This document shows, piece by piece, positions 31,674 to 37,915 of a stretch of 37,915 nucleotides of DNA. The position numbers and the translations under genes are program-made. The first letter of the stretch is position 1. Each line of letters opens with the position of its first letter. The notes below the pieces were generated by a model. It was not told the origin of the DNA and did not search any database. It saw nothing but the letters and a program-made list of their open reading frames with translations. The stretch spans positions 1 through 37,915 of IMG/VR virus record IMGVR_UViG_3300037065_000039; one strand, 5' to 3'. The DNA is from a virus.

Positions 31674-34600
31674 TTTCTCTTCAATGGGCTAAATGGGTCA
31701 TATTTGCTCTTGTGCTGATGCTGCCCCATATTGGAATACGGATTCTCCTTAAAAATCGGTTGTGCAAAACTTAACATCGCACAATCCATTTTATCTGGAC
31801 TTCGCCCCAACTTCACTTTGACATCATACTTCGGCTCTAATATCATACTATCACCCTTAAACGCGTAACAAGTCTGTGTCAATTCCGCTAATAATTCATC
31901 ATCCTGAGGCAATACACCCCCCGCCTTAATCCACTGAACAAACTCAAACGCCATCTCAGCTCGCTTATTCGCATAACGGGTACTCGCAGCCTTCCCAGCA
32001 TAATGTATTCCTATAGGTGAATATCCTAGTAGATGCAACTGATCAATCCATGAACCACCAAAACCACCTGTATTATCAACAAAACACGCATCCGCCTTAA
32101 TATCCCGCCAATGCCTAGCTACTATCCCAGCTCCCTGTATTCCATCCAACTGCCGATACTGCTGAATAGAAGACATAAAATTACCCTGCCGTGTGCAGAT
32201 AGTAGAAGAATTTCCACTCCACATAGGAACACCTTTGCGCCGAACATAAATGCTCTGAAACTTAGTTGATACACACCAAATCTTGCCTTTGTAATACACT
32301 TTCTTAACATCCCTTTTATGAACACATTTACCATGTGAGTGAGAGCTTTCATAAATAACGAAAGTATCATGTTTGCGAATAACTTTCCTATCCCCAATAT
32401 AGAATATACTTCCTTTTGCTTCTTTCGTTCTCTTAAGACCAGCGCATCCTAATTTAGATAACATTTCATGAATATCATCAGCCAACTGAGGGCTTGAAGT
32501 AATATAACTACGCCCAGTGCCATCCTTTTTGCAAGTACCATCACCTAATAGAAATGAATCAAGAAAATTTCGTATTACTTGCTCGCTACCGTTTTTAATC
32601 TCATCTGGAACTTTCTTATTATAAGCACCAACTCCGCAATTATTCTTAAGATATTCCCCGATAGGGGCTATTGAAAATTCAACTTGCTGGTCTTGCATTC
32701 CTGTAATACCACATTGAATACCCATTCTTGTTAAAAGCTCAACAATCATATCCTGTTTCTTGCCTGGATTCTGAGCAATCAAAGTTCTCATTCTTCCATT
32801 TTTGCGCGTCTCTTGATACACGCACCCTTCACTAACAAACCAACCAAGCAATAAAGCCCAATCCAAATAATTAAATTCCCATTCCCTTTTTCGTAATCCA
32901 CCATTTGGCATCGTTACACTAGAATTAAATTTTATAGTTTTTGGACTTTTTCCGCTCCACCCATTAACTTTCCTAATTACAAAATTCTGCGGCAAATCAC
33001 TGTAAGTCTTAAAAACATATCTATCACTTACTGGATGCGAACGAACCAATAACCTATGGTTATCAGTAATGCAAAAATTCAAATGTTTAGATTCCAATAG
33101 GTTCAATTCACCATTAAAATCATAACAATGAATTTTATCTATCGCTTCCCAGCTCGCTTTATCATGTTCCATAGAGAAAACTTTTTCATTCCCGTGCAGG
33201 TCTGGAAATAGCTTCCATCCTTCATTTGTGAGTATCTCTGTATCATCGGAAAAACAGTCCCCACCTTCCCTAGCAACATCTACACCAAGCACAATAGCAT
33301 GATTCTGATATTCGCTCAGCTTAATGTGCTTTTCCATCGCCTCCCTAACTTCCTCATACCCAATAAGTGAGTTCAAGCTGCTATTAGGAAACTGACCCAA
33401 TATGGAAATCTTGATGAAATCATTATCGCGTCCGTAAATTTTTATTTGCTCCCTCGCCCACTCAATATCAACACGAGGCGAACGCATCGGATCATCAGGG
33501 TCGCTCGTAATCTCTCTTATCCACCACAAATGCCTACTCGTAGTACAAGCAGTATATAGCGGTCCACTCAAATGCGTAGGGTTTCCAGCCTGTAATAACT
33601 TACCAACCTTAGCAGATGAAAGAGCCGCCTCAGCACTAGACATAATAGCATTCGGCATGGAGCTGGATTCATCCAGAACAAACATGATATGGTCGGCGTG
33701 TAACCCAGCTAGCGTGTTACCTAAAGCATTATTATCCGAACTTTTCGTCCATGTCCTCGCACTCACAAACCAAGTTTCGGGATTGGATTTCGCATATATC
33801 CGTGTCTTTGTCCATGTGAATAGCTCTGTGAATAAAGGGGATTTCCCCATCCATAACGCTAACTCCTTCCATAAACCATCTTTCAGATTCGCTTCAGAAA
33901 CAGAGGTCACCGCTATATTCGGCATCGGATAGCAAATTAAAAAATGAAGTGTCATCCATGCTAAGGCTGTAGTATTATGCGTAACAATAAAATCATTCGC
34001 CAAATAACATGACGAGGAATGATCTACAGTTATACACATAACATCTTGTTCACCTACAGACTCAATCCTGTCAATGTATCGCTTCAAATATCTTCGCTTG
34101 GAAGCATTATCAGCAGGAATCCACCTATCAACTTTTCTTTTAATTAAAAAAGGACAAAAATCAGTTCTAATAGTTACACGATAGCAATCCCTGCAATCTA
34201 TCCGTTCGCCATCTTTGCCATAATAAAATGCTTTCTTAACTGTATCCTTTATTACAGCTCTACCACCAAGCGACCGCACAAGCCATACAACATCATCTGC
34301 TAATTGCTTGGAAGTAGTTCCATACTCCATACTACCATTATCTTTTCCAACGAACCCATCAGTGTCCATCAGCCCCGTAAGCAAATCTTTCCGTTGCTGA
34401 ACAGAAGCGTATTTATAACAATCAGGAATAAATCTATTCTGGCTATTAACTCCAAGTAAACCTATCTTACGCAAGCCAACACTTATCCCATATATTGTTT
34501 TGGAAATCCTACCGCTATTACTTAAACTATATCCACGCCGAATAATCTCATCATCAACCTCATGGTCAATTCCAGTGAACATTCCTGATGCAGCAGTTCC

Positions 34601-35200
34601 ATCCCCTAGCCAAACGCCCATAACATAAGAATCTATTGGCTGATGTGAAAACGGAAACTGAACAGCACTGTGACGAGGTATCTCAAATTGCCTACCTGCC
34701 CACTTCCCATTCTTTACACGAACTCCACGCTTGATTATTTCTTCAGTGGAAAGCGTAGACCATATTTCTTCAGTTTTCGTATCTCGCTGATATGGGATTT
34801 TATGCTTCCTCCGACGCTCATCCGCCCCCCTTACAGACCACAAATGATCACCGCAACATTCAGTAAACGAACCATCATCAAAATAAACGCGGTAAGTAGG
34901 TAATACCCCTCTATCATAAACAGCAGATACTCTCGTAGGACTGCCATCAGGCGCAAATACATAATCACCAACCTTAATATCACCCCATCTGGTTTTCCCT
35001 GTCGGAGTGTCAAAAATCATAGACTTAGGTTGCGCTTTTCCAACGCCCTTCGCTGCCTTCATTCCAACACGCTGATGCTTGGAATACGCCATCAATGTCT
35101 CTACCTGCCAAGCATCGGGCTCTACACCAAAACACTCCCGTACAAATACTACAGGATTATCCCTCCATACCCTTATCCTATCTACCAATGCTTTGCTCAT
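31670..35200 (-). CDS. Terminase large subunit interrupted by two inteins, 1176 aa precursor
   Basis: The extein parts add up to a 473-residue terminase: residues 1-55, 410-648 and 998-1176. ATPase: Walker A KGVGK (51-55), continued by TTALAW after intein 1; Walker B IMFVLDE with Asp510 and Glu511. Nuclease: VLGVDVAREGGD (638-648), split by intein 2, with further acidic residues near FVDNTGGFGG and KMDC (1138-1140). The enzyme cuts and pumps DNA into the prohead through the portal. Both inteins must be removed before either active site is whole. The start is ATG 35200, overlapping the small terminase stop by four bases. The end overlaps the 48-residue gene. Confidence 0.95.
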   Translation of the reverse strand: MSKALVDRIRVWRDNPVVFVRECFGVEPDAWQVETLMAYSKHQRVGMKAAKGVGKAQPKSMIFDTPTGKTRWGDIKVGDYVFAPDGSPTRVSAVYDRGVLPTYRVYFDDGSFTECCGDHLWSVRGADERRRKHKIPYQRDTKTEEIWSTLSTEEIIKRGVRVKNGKWAGRQFEIPRHSAVQFPFSHQPIDSYVMGVWLGDGTAASGMFTGIDHEVDDEIIRRGYSLSNSGRISKTIYGISVGLRKIGLLGVNSQNRFIPDCYKYASVQQRKDLLTGLMDTDGFVGKDNGSMEYGTTSKQLADDVVWLVRSLGGRAVIKDTVKKAFYYGKDGERIDCRDCYRVTIRTDFCPFLIKRKVDRWIPADNASKRRYLKRYIDRIESVGEQDVMCITVDHSSSCYLANDFIVTHNTTALAWMTLHFLICYPMPNIAVTSVSEANLKDGLWKELALWMGKSPLFTELFTWTKTRIYAKSNPETWFVSARTWTKSSDNNALGNTLAGLHADHIMFVLDESSSMPNAIMSSAEAALSSAKVGKLLQAGNPTHLSGPLYTACTTSRHLWWIREITSDPDDPMRSPRVDIEWAREQIKIYGRDNDFIKISILGQFPNSSLNSLIGYEEVREAMEKHIKLSEYQNHAIVLGVDVAREGGDCFSDDTEILTNEGWKLFPDLHGNEKVFSMEHDKASWEAIDKIHCYDFNGELNLLESKHLNFCITDNHRLLVRSHPVSDRYVFKTYSDLPQNFVIRKVNGWSGKSPKTIKFNSSVTMPNGGLRKREWEFNYLDWALLLGWFVSEGCVYQETRKNGRMRTLIAQNPGKKQDMIVELLTRMGIQCGITGMQDQQVEFSIAPIGEYLKNNCGVGAYNKKVPDEIKNGSEQVIRNFLDSFLLGDGTCKKDGTGRSYITSSPQLADDIHEMLSKLGCAGLKRTKEAKGSIFYIGDRKVIRKHDTFVIYESSHSHGKCVHKRDVKKVYYKGKIWCVSTKFQSIYVRRKGVPMWSGNSSTICTRQGNFMSSIQQYRQLDGIQGAGIVARHWRDIKADACFVDNTGGFGGSWIDQLHLLGYSPIGIHYAGKAASTRYANKRAEMAFEFVQWIKAGGVLPQDDELLAELTQTCYAFKGDSMILEPKYDVKVKLGRSPDKMDCAMLSFAQPIFKENPYSNMGQHQHKSKYDPFSPLKRK
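32210..33256 (-). other. Intein 2 in the terminase nuclease motif, with LAGLIDADG endonuclease
   Basis: Residues 649-997 of the precursor (349 aa). It starts CFSDDTEILTNEGW (Cys1, block A), has NFCITDNHR (block B), two LAGLIDADG-type motifs LLLGWFVSEG and DSFLLGDG about 100 residues apart, and block F-like IWCVSTKFQSIYVRR, ending WSGN before Ser998. The penultimate residue is Gly, not His, as in a subset of phage inteins. Exteins join as VAREGGD|SSTICTRQG. It is a class 1-type intein (Cys1) with a possible homing endonuclease. Confidence 0.9.
33974..35035 (-). other. Intein 1 in terminase Walker A, class 3-type, with LAGLIDADG endonuclease
   Basis: Residues 56-409 of the precursor (354 aa). 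It begins with Ala56 (AQPKSMIFDTPTGKTRWGD), not Cys or Ser, and ends VTHN before Thr410. The WCT residues of class 3 inteins are present: Trp121 (block B, DHLWSV), Cys389 (block F, VMCITV) and Thr407 (block G, VTHN). Such inteins start splicing at the block F Cys. Endonuclease motifs: YVMGVWLGDG (192-201) and LLTGLMDTDG (273-282). The insertion is inside Walker A, between GK and T. Confidence 0.9.
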
Positions 35201-35730
35201 GAATCCGCTTCAATCACAAGTGGCTTAAAACTATCCAACACAATCTGCTCTAGCGAAAACTTACCCTCAACAGCTACCGCATGTTTATCCCCAAATTCCT
35301 TCGGTGCAATCGCTCGCAATATCTTAAACTCCGTATCAACAATCAGCTTATCACGATTCACATCCTTGCTGCTATGCCCTGTCTCACCCTTCGCTACCTT
35401 CCGCAAATTATAAGCCAGCGTATAAACCCCACCCAGCCTCGCATTCTCTACCTGCTCCTTCGCCTCTGGATTCTTACCGCAGTATTTACGAACACTGGAA
35501 ACTTCAGGCATGCCTTTGCGTAAACACACAACTTCCATCGGCTCACCAAACTCCGCAATGTGCAGACATATATCATCAATCGTCTGCTGCGTGATTCTCT
35601 TGTTTTCTCGTGGTGCTTCCAACTCTGTCGGGCTTCCCTTCTCTGAATAATACCTTTCCAATGCCATTTCCTTGCCCTTCTGAATATATGCCTTAGTATT
35701 CCTCGGTGGTGGTTTCTTAGCGTGTGCCAT
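35197..35730 (-). CDS. Terminase small subunit, 177 aa
   Basis: The product has a basic N-terminus (MAHAKKPPPRNTKAYIQKGK), a helix-turn-helix-like DNA-binding region (about 45-85: ITQQTIDDICLHIAEFGEPM, then SVRKYCGKNPEAKEQVENAR) and a helical C-terminal part (DKLIVDTEFKILRAIAPKEF). This is the usual small terminase layout, recognising the packaging site and stimulating the large subunit. I chose ATG 35730, with GAGGAG five bases upstream; a GTG two codons earlier is possible. It overlaps the large subunit start by four bases and the Hint-like gene by 14 bases. Confidence 0.82.
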   Translation of the reverse strand: MAHAKKPPPRNTKAYIQKGKEMALERYYSEKGSPTELEAPRENKRITQQTIDDICLHIAEFGEPMEVVCLRKGMPEVSSVRKYCGKNPEAKEQVENARLGGVYTLAYNLRKVAKGETGHSSKDVNRDKLIVDTEFKILRAIAPKEFGDKHAVAVEGKFSLEQIVLDSFKPLVIEADS

Positions 35731-36115
35731 GCTCACTCCTCACTTTTACCCCATTAACCAAATAATAATCCCCGCCATCAAGCGTTAATAAATATGTCGG
35801 TATCCGCTTGTTATACTCAATATCAACCTTCAATACCTGCGTCTTATCAGATACCATGTTAATCCTATGCAAATTCCCTAACTTTCTATTATGACTTGGC
35901 AATGTGAATATCTCCTCATCCAAGTCTCCAATAAGCGTAAAATTAACCCCAGTATAATGCGTGTGCAGCGTAACCTCAACAGTTCGATTGCTTTCCTTAA
36001 CACGAATACTTGATACAATACTAGTCCCATCAGGCGTGCTTACAACATCGCCAACAATAATATCCTCAATCGCAATAGTTCCAAGAGGTACAGAAATTCT
36101 CGTGCCTTTAATCAT
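35717..36115 (-). CDS. Free-standing Hint-like (intein/hedgehog) domain protein, 132 aa
   Basis: The opening KGTRISVPLGTIAIEDIIVG, DVVSTPDGT is a Hint block A with N-terminal Cys missing (the start is MIKGTRI). The end, PTYLLTLDGGDYYLVNGVKV, is a block F/G-like pair, but the last residues are RSEHGTR with no HN. It lacks space for an endonuclease. So it should not splice by a standard route; it might be a relic of a mini-intein, a degenerate homing element, or a domain with another job. It is first in the terminase transcript and overlaps the small subunit gene by 14 bases. Confidence 0.65.
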   Translation of the reverse strand: MIKGTRISVPLGTIAIEDIIVGDVVSTPDGTSIVSSIRVKESNRTVEVTLHTHYTGVNFTLIGDLDEEIFTLPSHNRKLGNLHRINMVSDKTQVLKVDIEYNKRIPTYLLTLDGGDYYLVNGVKVRSEHGTR

Positions 36116-36130
36116 AACTCAAATATATGA

Positions 36131-36136
36131 ATTATA
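36131..36136 (-). promoter_or_regulatory. -10 element candidate for the terminase operon
   Basis: TATAAT on the minus strand (36136-36131) lies 15 bases upstream of the Hint-like gene ATG (36115). There is no good -35 at 16-18 bases, so it may need an activator. A TTGACT lies only nine bases upstream, too close. Confidence 0.4.
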
Positions 36137-36264
36137 ACCGTATTAGTCAAGCTGTTTTATGAGGGTACAAAAGGGTATGTTGGATCTTGAAATTATGATA
36201 AAATTTGAAGACACTTTTTCAAATTGCTCACAAAAAGTAAATAGAGTTTTAGTGGTCCGACCAT

Positions 36265-36309
36265 GGGGGGGGAGGGGGGGGTACGAGTGTCATCCTATAG
36301 GGGTGGGGG
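36265..36309 (+). other. G-tract cluster: G8-A-G8 and G4-T-G5
   Basis: Eight G, one A and eight G run from 36265 to 36281; after about 18 bases G4-T-G5 follows at 36300-36309. Four G-runs within 45 bases could fold into a G-quadruplex. The tract is in sharp contrast to the AT-rich surroundings. Long G-runs are also prone to sequencing or assembly errors. Confidence 0.7.
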
Positions 36310-36388
36310 TAACAACGCTGTGGTGAATGTCAAGATATATCCCAGTGAGTTACCATAGGTATATCTTTCCTTTATTAAGTCAAGAATT

Positions 36389-36410
36389 ATTTTACAACAG
36401 GATGTAAAAT
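36389..36410. promoter_or_regulatory. Perfect dyad, candidate operator
   Basis: ATTTTACA (36389-36396) and TGTAAAAT (36403-36410) are perfect 8-bp inverted repeats with a six-base centre. The dyad ends 26 bases before the -35 box of the early promoter at 36437, so it is a suitable activator or repressor site. Confidence 0.5.
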
Positions 36411-36436
36411 AAATCGCTTTTTATATCATTTTGTTG

Positions 36437-36465
36437 TTGACATAAGTATTTGAGCGTTGTAGTGT
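36437..36465 (+). promoter_or_regulatory. Sigma70-type promoter for the early genes
   Basis: TTGACA (36437-36442, perfect consensus), a 17-base spacer and TAGTGT (36460-36465). The start of transcription would be near 36472, about 45 bases before the ATG at 36518. It reads into the four plus-strand genes ending at the terminator 37492-37515. Confidence 0.65.
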
Positions 36466-36517
36466 TCTTTTAAGGGGGCAATAAAGCCACCTTATAAAGA
36501 GTAAAGGGAATAAGACA

Positions 36518-36712
36518 ATGAAAACCGCAATCATAACAGTAGAAAAAACAATGAACACATCAGGACGGCAGGCATTTTTCAGCAAGCGTTTCAAGAGCTT
36601 AACATTTTTTCATAAGAACAATGAAACTATGGATGTTTCATGTGAAACTGTAAAGCAAGCAAGAGACAAGATTGCAAGTTATGGTGTTTCACAACTTTTA
36701 ATTACCCAATAG
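36518..36712 (+). CDS. Small early-type protein, 64 aa
   Basis: AAGGGAATAAGACA precedes the ATG, giving a good ribosome binding site eight bases away. The product begins MKTAIITVEKTMNTSGRQAF and is basic in its first half, with no membrane segment. It is the first gene of the early operon from the promoter at 36437. No family is recognised; the layout is typical of small early phage genes that redirect the host. Confidence 0.6.
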   Translation: MKTAIITVEKTMNTSGRQAFFSKRFKSLTFFHKNNETMDVSCETVKQARDKIASYGVSQLLITQ

Positions 36713-36724
36713 AAAGGCTACACC

Positions 36725-36916
36725 ATGAAAACCATAACCACAAAACAAATAACAGTGCAAATAAAATCAGTATATGGCAAGCAGACTATTTACCCAGTGT
36801 GTGATGATGCAATTCTTTTTGCCAAGCTAACAGGCAACAAAACGCTTTCACAAGGGGATATAGCCACCATTAAAGGGCTTGGCTATACAATAGCAGTTCA
36901 ACCACAAACTTTATAA
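36725..36916 (+). CDS. Small early-type protein, 63 aa
   Basis: The product, YPVCDDAILFAKLTGNKTLS and DIATIKGLGYTI, matches the recurring pattern of a short protein found in phages and plasmids (YPVCDxAxxFAxLxGxKTL, then IKxLGYxI). The function of the family is unknown. GAAAGGC lies a few bases before the start. It is the second gene of the early operon. Confidence 0.6.
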   Translation: MKTITTKQITVQIKSVYGKQTIYPVCDDAILFAKLTGNKTLSQGDIATIKGLGYTIAVQPQTL

Positions 36917-36927
36917 GGAATAAGACA

Positions 36928-37233
36928 ATGAGAAAAGTACAGCACAATAAACCGAATCAAATAAACATTTACGAGCTTGACACACAAAGTGATTGTACTG
37001 GCAACGGCAATCATGAGAAGGTTATGGCACGCTGCCCAGATGCAGGTAAATTTACTTGTGATGTAATAAAACAGTATGACTTGCCACTTCCTACAGTGCA
37101 AGAAATTCTGCGCGCTGCAAAGAGGCGCAACGGAAGCTATCAGCTAGGCAAATGGAAAGTTGCCAGTGTTGAAGAGTGGACGAATCCTAACAATAAATTA
37201 GAAATAATTAGCTATAACTTTATAGCAGCATAG
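36928..37233 (+). CDS. Hypothetical early-type protein, 101 aa
   Basis: It begins MRKVQHNKPNQINIYELDTQ and contains CTGNGNHEKVMARCPDAGKF, a Cys/His-bearing segment that could bind a metal, and a helical middle (QEILRAAKRRNGSYQLGKW). The start sits in a 15-base string GGAATAAGACAATGA identical to that at the first gene (36507-36521 and 36917-36931). The function is unknown. Confidence 0.55.
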   Translation: MRKVQHNKPNQINIYELDTQSDCTGNGNHEKVMARCPDAGKFTCDVIKQYDLPLPTVQEILRAAKRRNGSYQLGKWKVASVEEWTNPNNKLEIISYNFIAA

Positions 37234-37245
37234 GGAGTAAATAAC

Positions 37246-37470
37246 ATGATAAATGAAATATATAAGGTTATAACACAAAGAGTTTATAAGCCATACAATG
37301 AGTTTGTTAATGAGTGGTTTATTCCGCCAATAAAAGGGAAGGAAACATTAAACGCATATATTGACGGAGTCAAGTGGGGATCACGCAACGGCGTTGGCAA
37401 TGATGTTGCAGAATTGAACGCATTGAGAATTTGCCAGCTGCTCAACCAGCGACTGCTCGCGACAGCCTAA
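37246..37470 (+). CDS. Hypothetical early-type protein, 74 aa
   Basis: The product starts MINEIYKVITQRVYKPYNEF. It is mostly helical with conserved-looking aromatic residues (FIPPIKGKETLNAYIDGVKW). GGGAG lies about ten bases upstream of the ATG. It is last in the operon, ending 22 bases before the terminator. No family is recognised. Confidence 0.55.
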   Translation: MINEIYKVITQRVYKPYNEFVNEWFIPPIKGKETLNAYIDGVKWGSRNGVGNDVAELNALRICQLLNQRLLATA

Positions 37471-37491
37471 CCACTGCCACAATCCGCAATT

Positions 37492-37515
37492 AACCCGCTT
37501 CACGGCGGGTTTTTT
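37492..37515 (+). terminator. Rho-independent terminator of the early operon
   Basis: AACCCGC (37492-37498) and GCGGGTT (37505-37511) form a 7-bp stem with a six-base loop, followed by T6 (37510-37515). It is a strong, GC-rich terminator on the plus strand. Confidence 0.88.
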
Positions 37516-37527
37516 GTGTCTGCACCT

Positions 37528-37613
37528 ATTCCACAGTTTTTTTGTGTGAATTATCTTATTTTACATAAAATTTATGTGAATTGAATAATTCCACAGTTTT
37601 TTTGTGTGAATTA
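37528..37613. repeat. Repeat pair with T7 centre and an intervening palindrome
   Basis: A 26-bp sequence is present exactly at 37528-37553 and 37588-37613, 60 bp apart. Each copy is itself an imperfect inverted repeat (ATTCCACA, T-run, TGTGTGAAT). Between them ACATAAA-A-TTTATGT (37563-37577) is a perfect palindrome followed by GAATT, so TGTGAATT recurs three times at about 30-bp steps. It looks like an array of protein-binding sites. Confidence 0.75.
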
Positions 37614-37650
37614 CAAAATTCGTGCGAGTGCAGGCGTGGGTTAGCAAGGA

Positions 37651-37750
37651 TTTATCCCGATTATTAGGATTTATCCAGATATGCCTATTTTTTAGGCAAT
37701 TTATCCAGATATGCCTATTTTTTAGGCAGACGCTGCCTATTTTTTAGGCA
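37651..37750. repeat. Iterated TTTATCC boxes and TGCCTA palindromes, candidate origin/control array
   Basis: TGCCTATTTTTTAGGCA, a 6-bp-arm palindrome, occurs at 37682-37698, 37712-37728 and 37734-37750. TTTATCC occurs at about 37651, 37670 and 37700, twice as TTATCCAGA, one base from the E. coli DnaA box TTATCCACA. Copies one and two form a direct 30-bp repeat. Such clustered iterons beside an AT-rich stretch are typical of replication origins. No replication gene is adjacent, so the role is inferred. Confidence 0.7.
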
Positions 37751-37915
37751 TTTCAAAGAACGCGTGACAACGAATTGTGCAGACATGGTTATTTCTGCTT
37801 CTAATCCCCCTTTTAAGCGATTGGAGTGTTTTCCATAGCGATTATCAGACGCAGTGCTTACGCTGCTGATAGTACGGTTAGAATTAAATTTTGAGGCATA
37901 TAACGGCTGGTTGAG
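37751..37915. other. Right-end non-coding stretch
   Basis: No gene with a start and ribosome binding site is seen. A minus-strand frame stays open from the right edge to a stop at 37717-37715 (about 66 codons) but has no distinctive residues and ends inside a palindrome. Weak GC-rich strings (GACGCAGTG, GCTGATAGTACGG) have no clear repeat structure. Confidence 0.4.

Larger units (their letters stand above)
36116..36517. other. Divergent control region between terminase and early genes, no CDS
   Basis: No coding frame is supported over these 402 bases. It holds promoters for both directions, the G8-A-G8 tract (36265-36281), a second G-run (36300-36309) and a dyad (36389-36410). It directly precedes the terminase genes, so it is also a place to look for the packaging site, though no cos or pac sequence is recognised. 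Confidence 0.6.

Noticed and set aside
32122-32397. Second frame across the end of intein 2
   Set aside because: It overlaps the F block and C-terminal splice junction of the intein in another frame; its composition is hydrophobic by chance.
37715-37915. Minus-strand open frame from the right edge
   Set aside because: About 66 open codons but no start in the window, no recognisable residues, and it ends inside a repeated palindrome. It may be chance.
1-37915. CRISPR array, tRNA genes, insertion sequences, integrase and attachment site
   Set aside because: No spaced repeats with constant unit, no cloverleaf I can support, no transposase or recombinase. The short arrays at the right end have palindromes and irregular spacing, not CRISPR layout.

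Overview
This window is most of the structural half of a tailed bacteriophage genome (Caudoviricetes, podovirus-type). Virion genes lie almost entirely on the minus strand in the order terminase, portal, scaffold, major capsid, tail tubular A and B, ejection proteins, tail fibre, lysis. The capsid module resembles that of Bordetella phage BPP-1 (Bbp16-like cement, Bbp19-like protein, GP7/Bbp17-type capsid protein). The tail and ejection module is T7-like in organisation (gp11/gp12-type tubular proteins, gp14-like internal protein, a transglycosylase ejection protein and a very large ejection protein). The host is very probably Gram-negative: there is a two-component spanin pair with a lipobox, a lambda R-type endolysin and several Sec signal peptides. 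The DNA is fairly AT-rich. No polymerase, helicase, primase, integrase or RNA polymerase is present and both ends are open, so this is a partial genome.

Layout. 1-1271 (+): small uncharacterised genes and a membrane protein. 1277-1301: minus-strand terminator. 1327-1572 (-): small coiled-coil protein. 1639-2595 (+): i-spanin with the o-spanin nested in another frame, then small Cys-rich proteins. 2592-3607 (-): endolysin, a one-helix membrane protein and a holin-like protein. 3598-7670 (-): fibre region, including three consecutive genes with N-terminal Sec signal peptides. 7734-15968 (-): ejection proteins. 15970-17762 (-): accessory cassette of cupin-like, GNAT, sulfotransferase-like and nucleotidyltransferase genes. 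17797-25938 (-): tail tubes, head accessory proteins, cement, capsid and scaffold. 26110-27938 (+): an opposite-strand cassette of small genes with its own promoter inside the head operon. 27919-31673 (-): Bbp19-like protein, portal and small conserved head genes. 31670-36115 (-): large terminase carrying two inteins, small terminase and a free-standing Hint-like protein. 36116-36517: divergent control region. 36518-37470 (+): four small early-type genes and a terminator. 37471-37915: non-coding region rich in repeats and palindromes, a candidate origin or control region.

The most notable points are: (i) a terminase with two inteins, one splitting Walker A between GK and T and carrying the WCT residues of a class 3 intein, the other splitting the nuclease motif, with a third Hint-like gene two genes upstream; (ii) an apparent overprinted gene with its own Shine-Dalgarno inside the 1840-residue ejection protein; (iii) three exported-looking proteins in the fibre locus; (iv) a C-terminal ERLYGK motif shared by the scaffold and a small head protein; and (v) the iterated palindromes at the right end.
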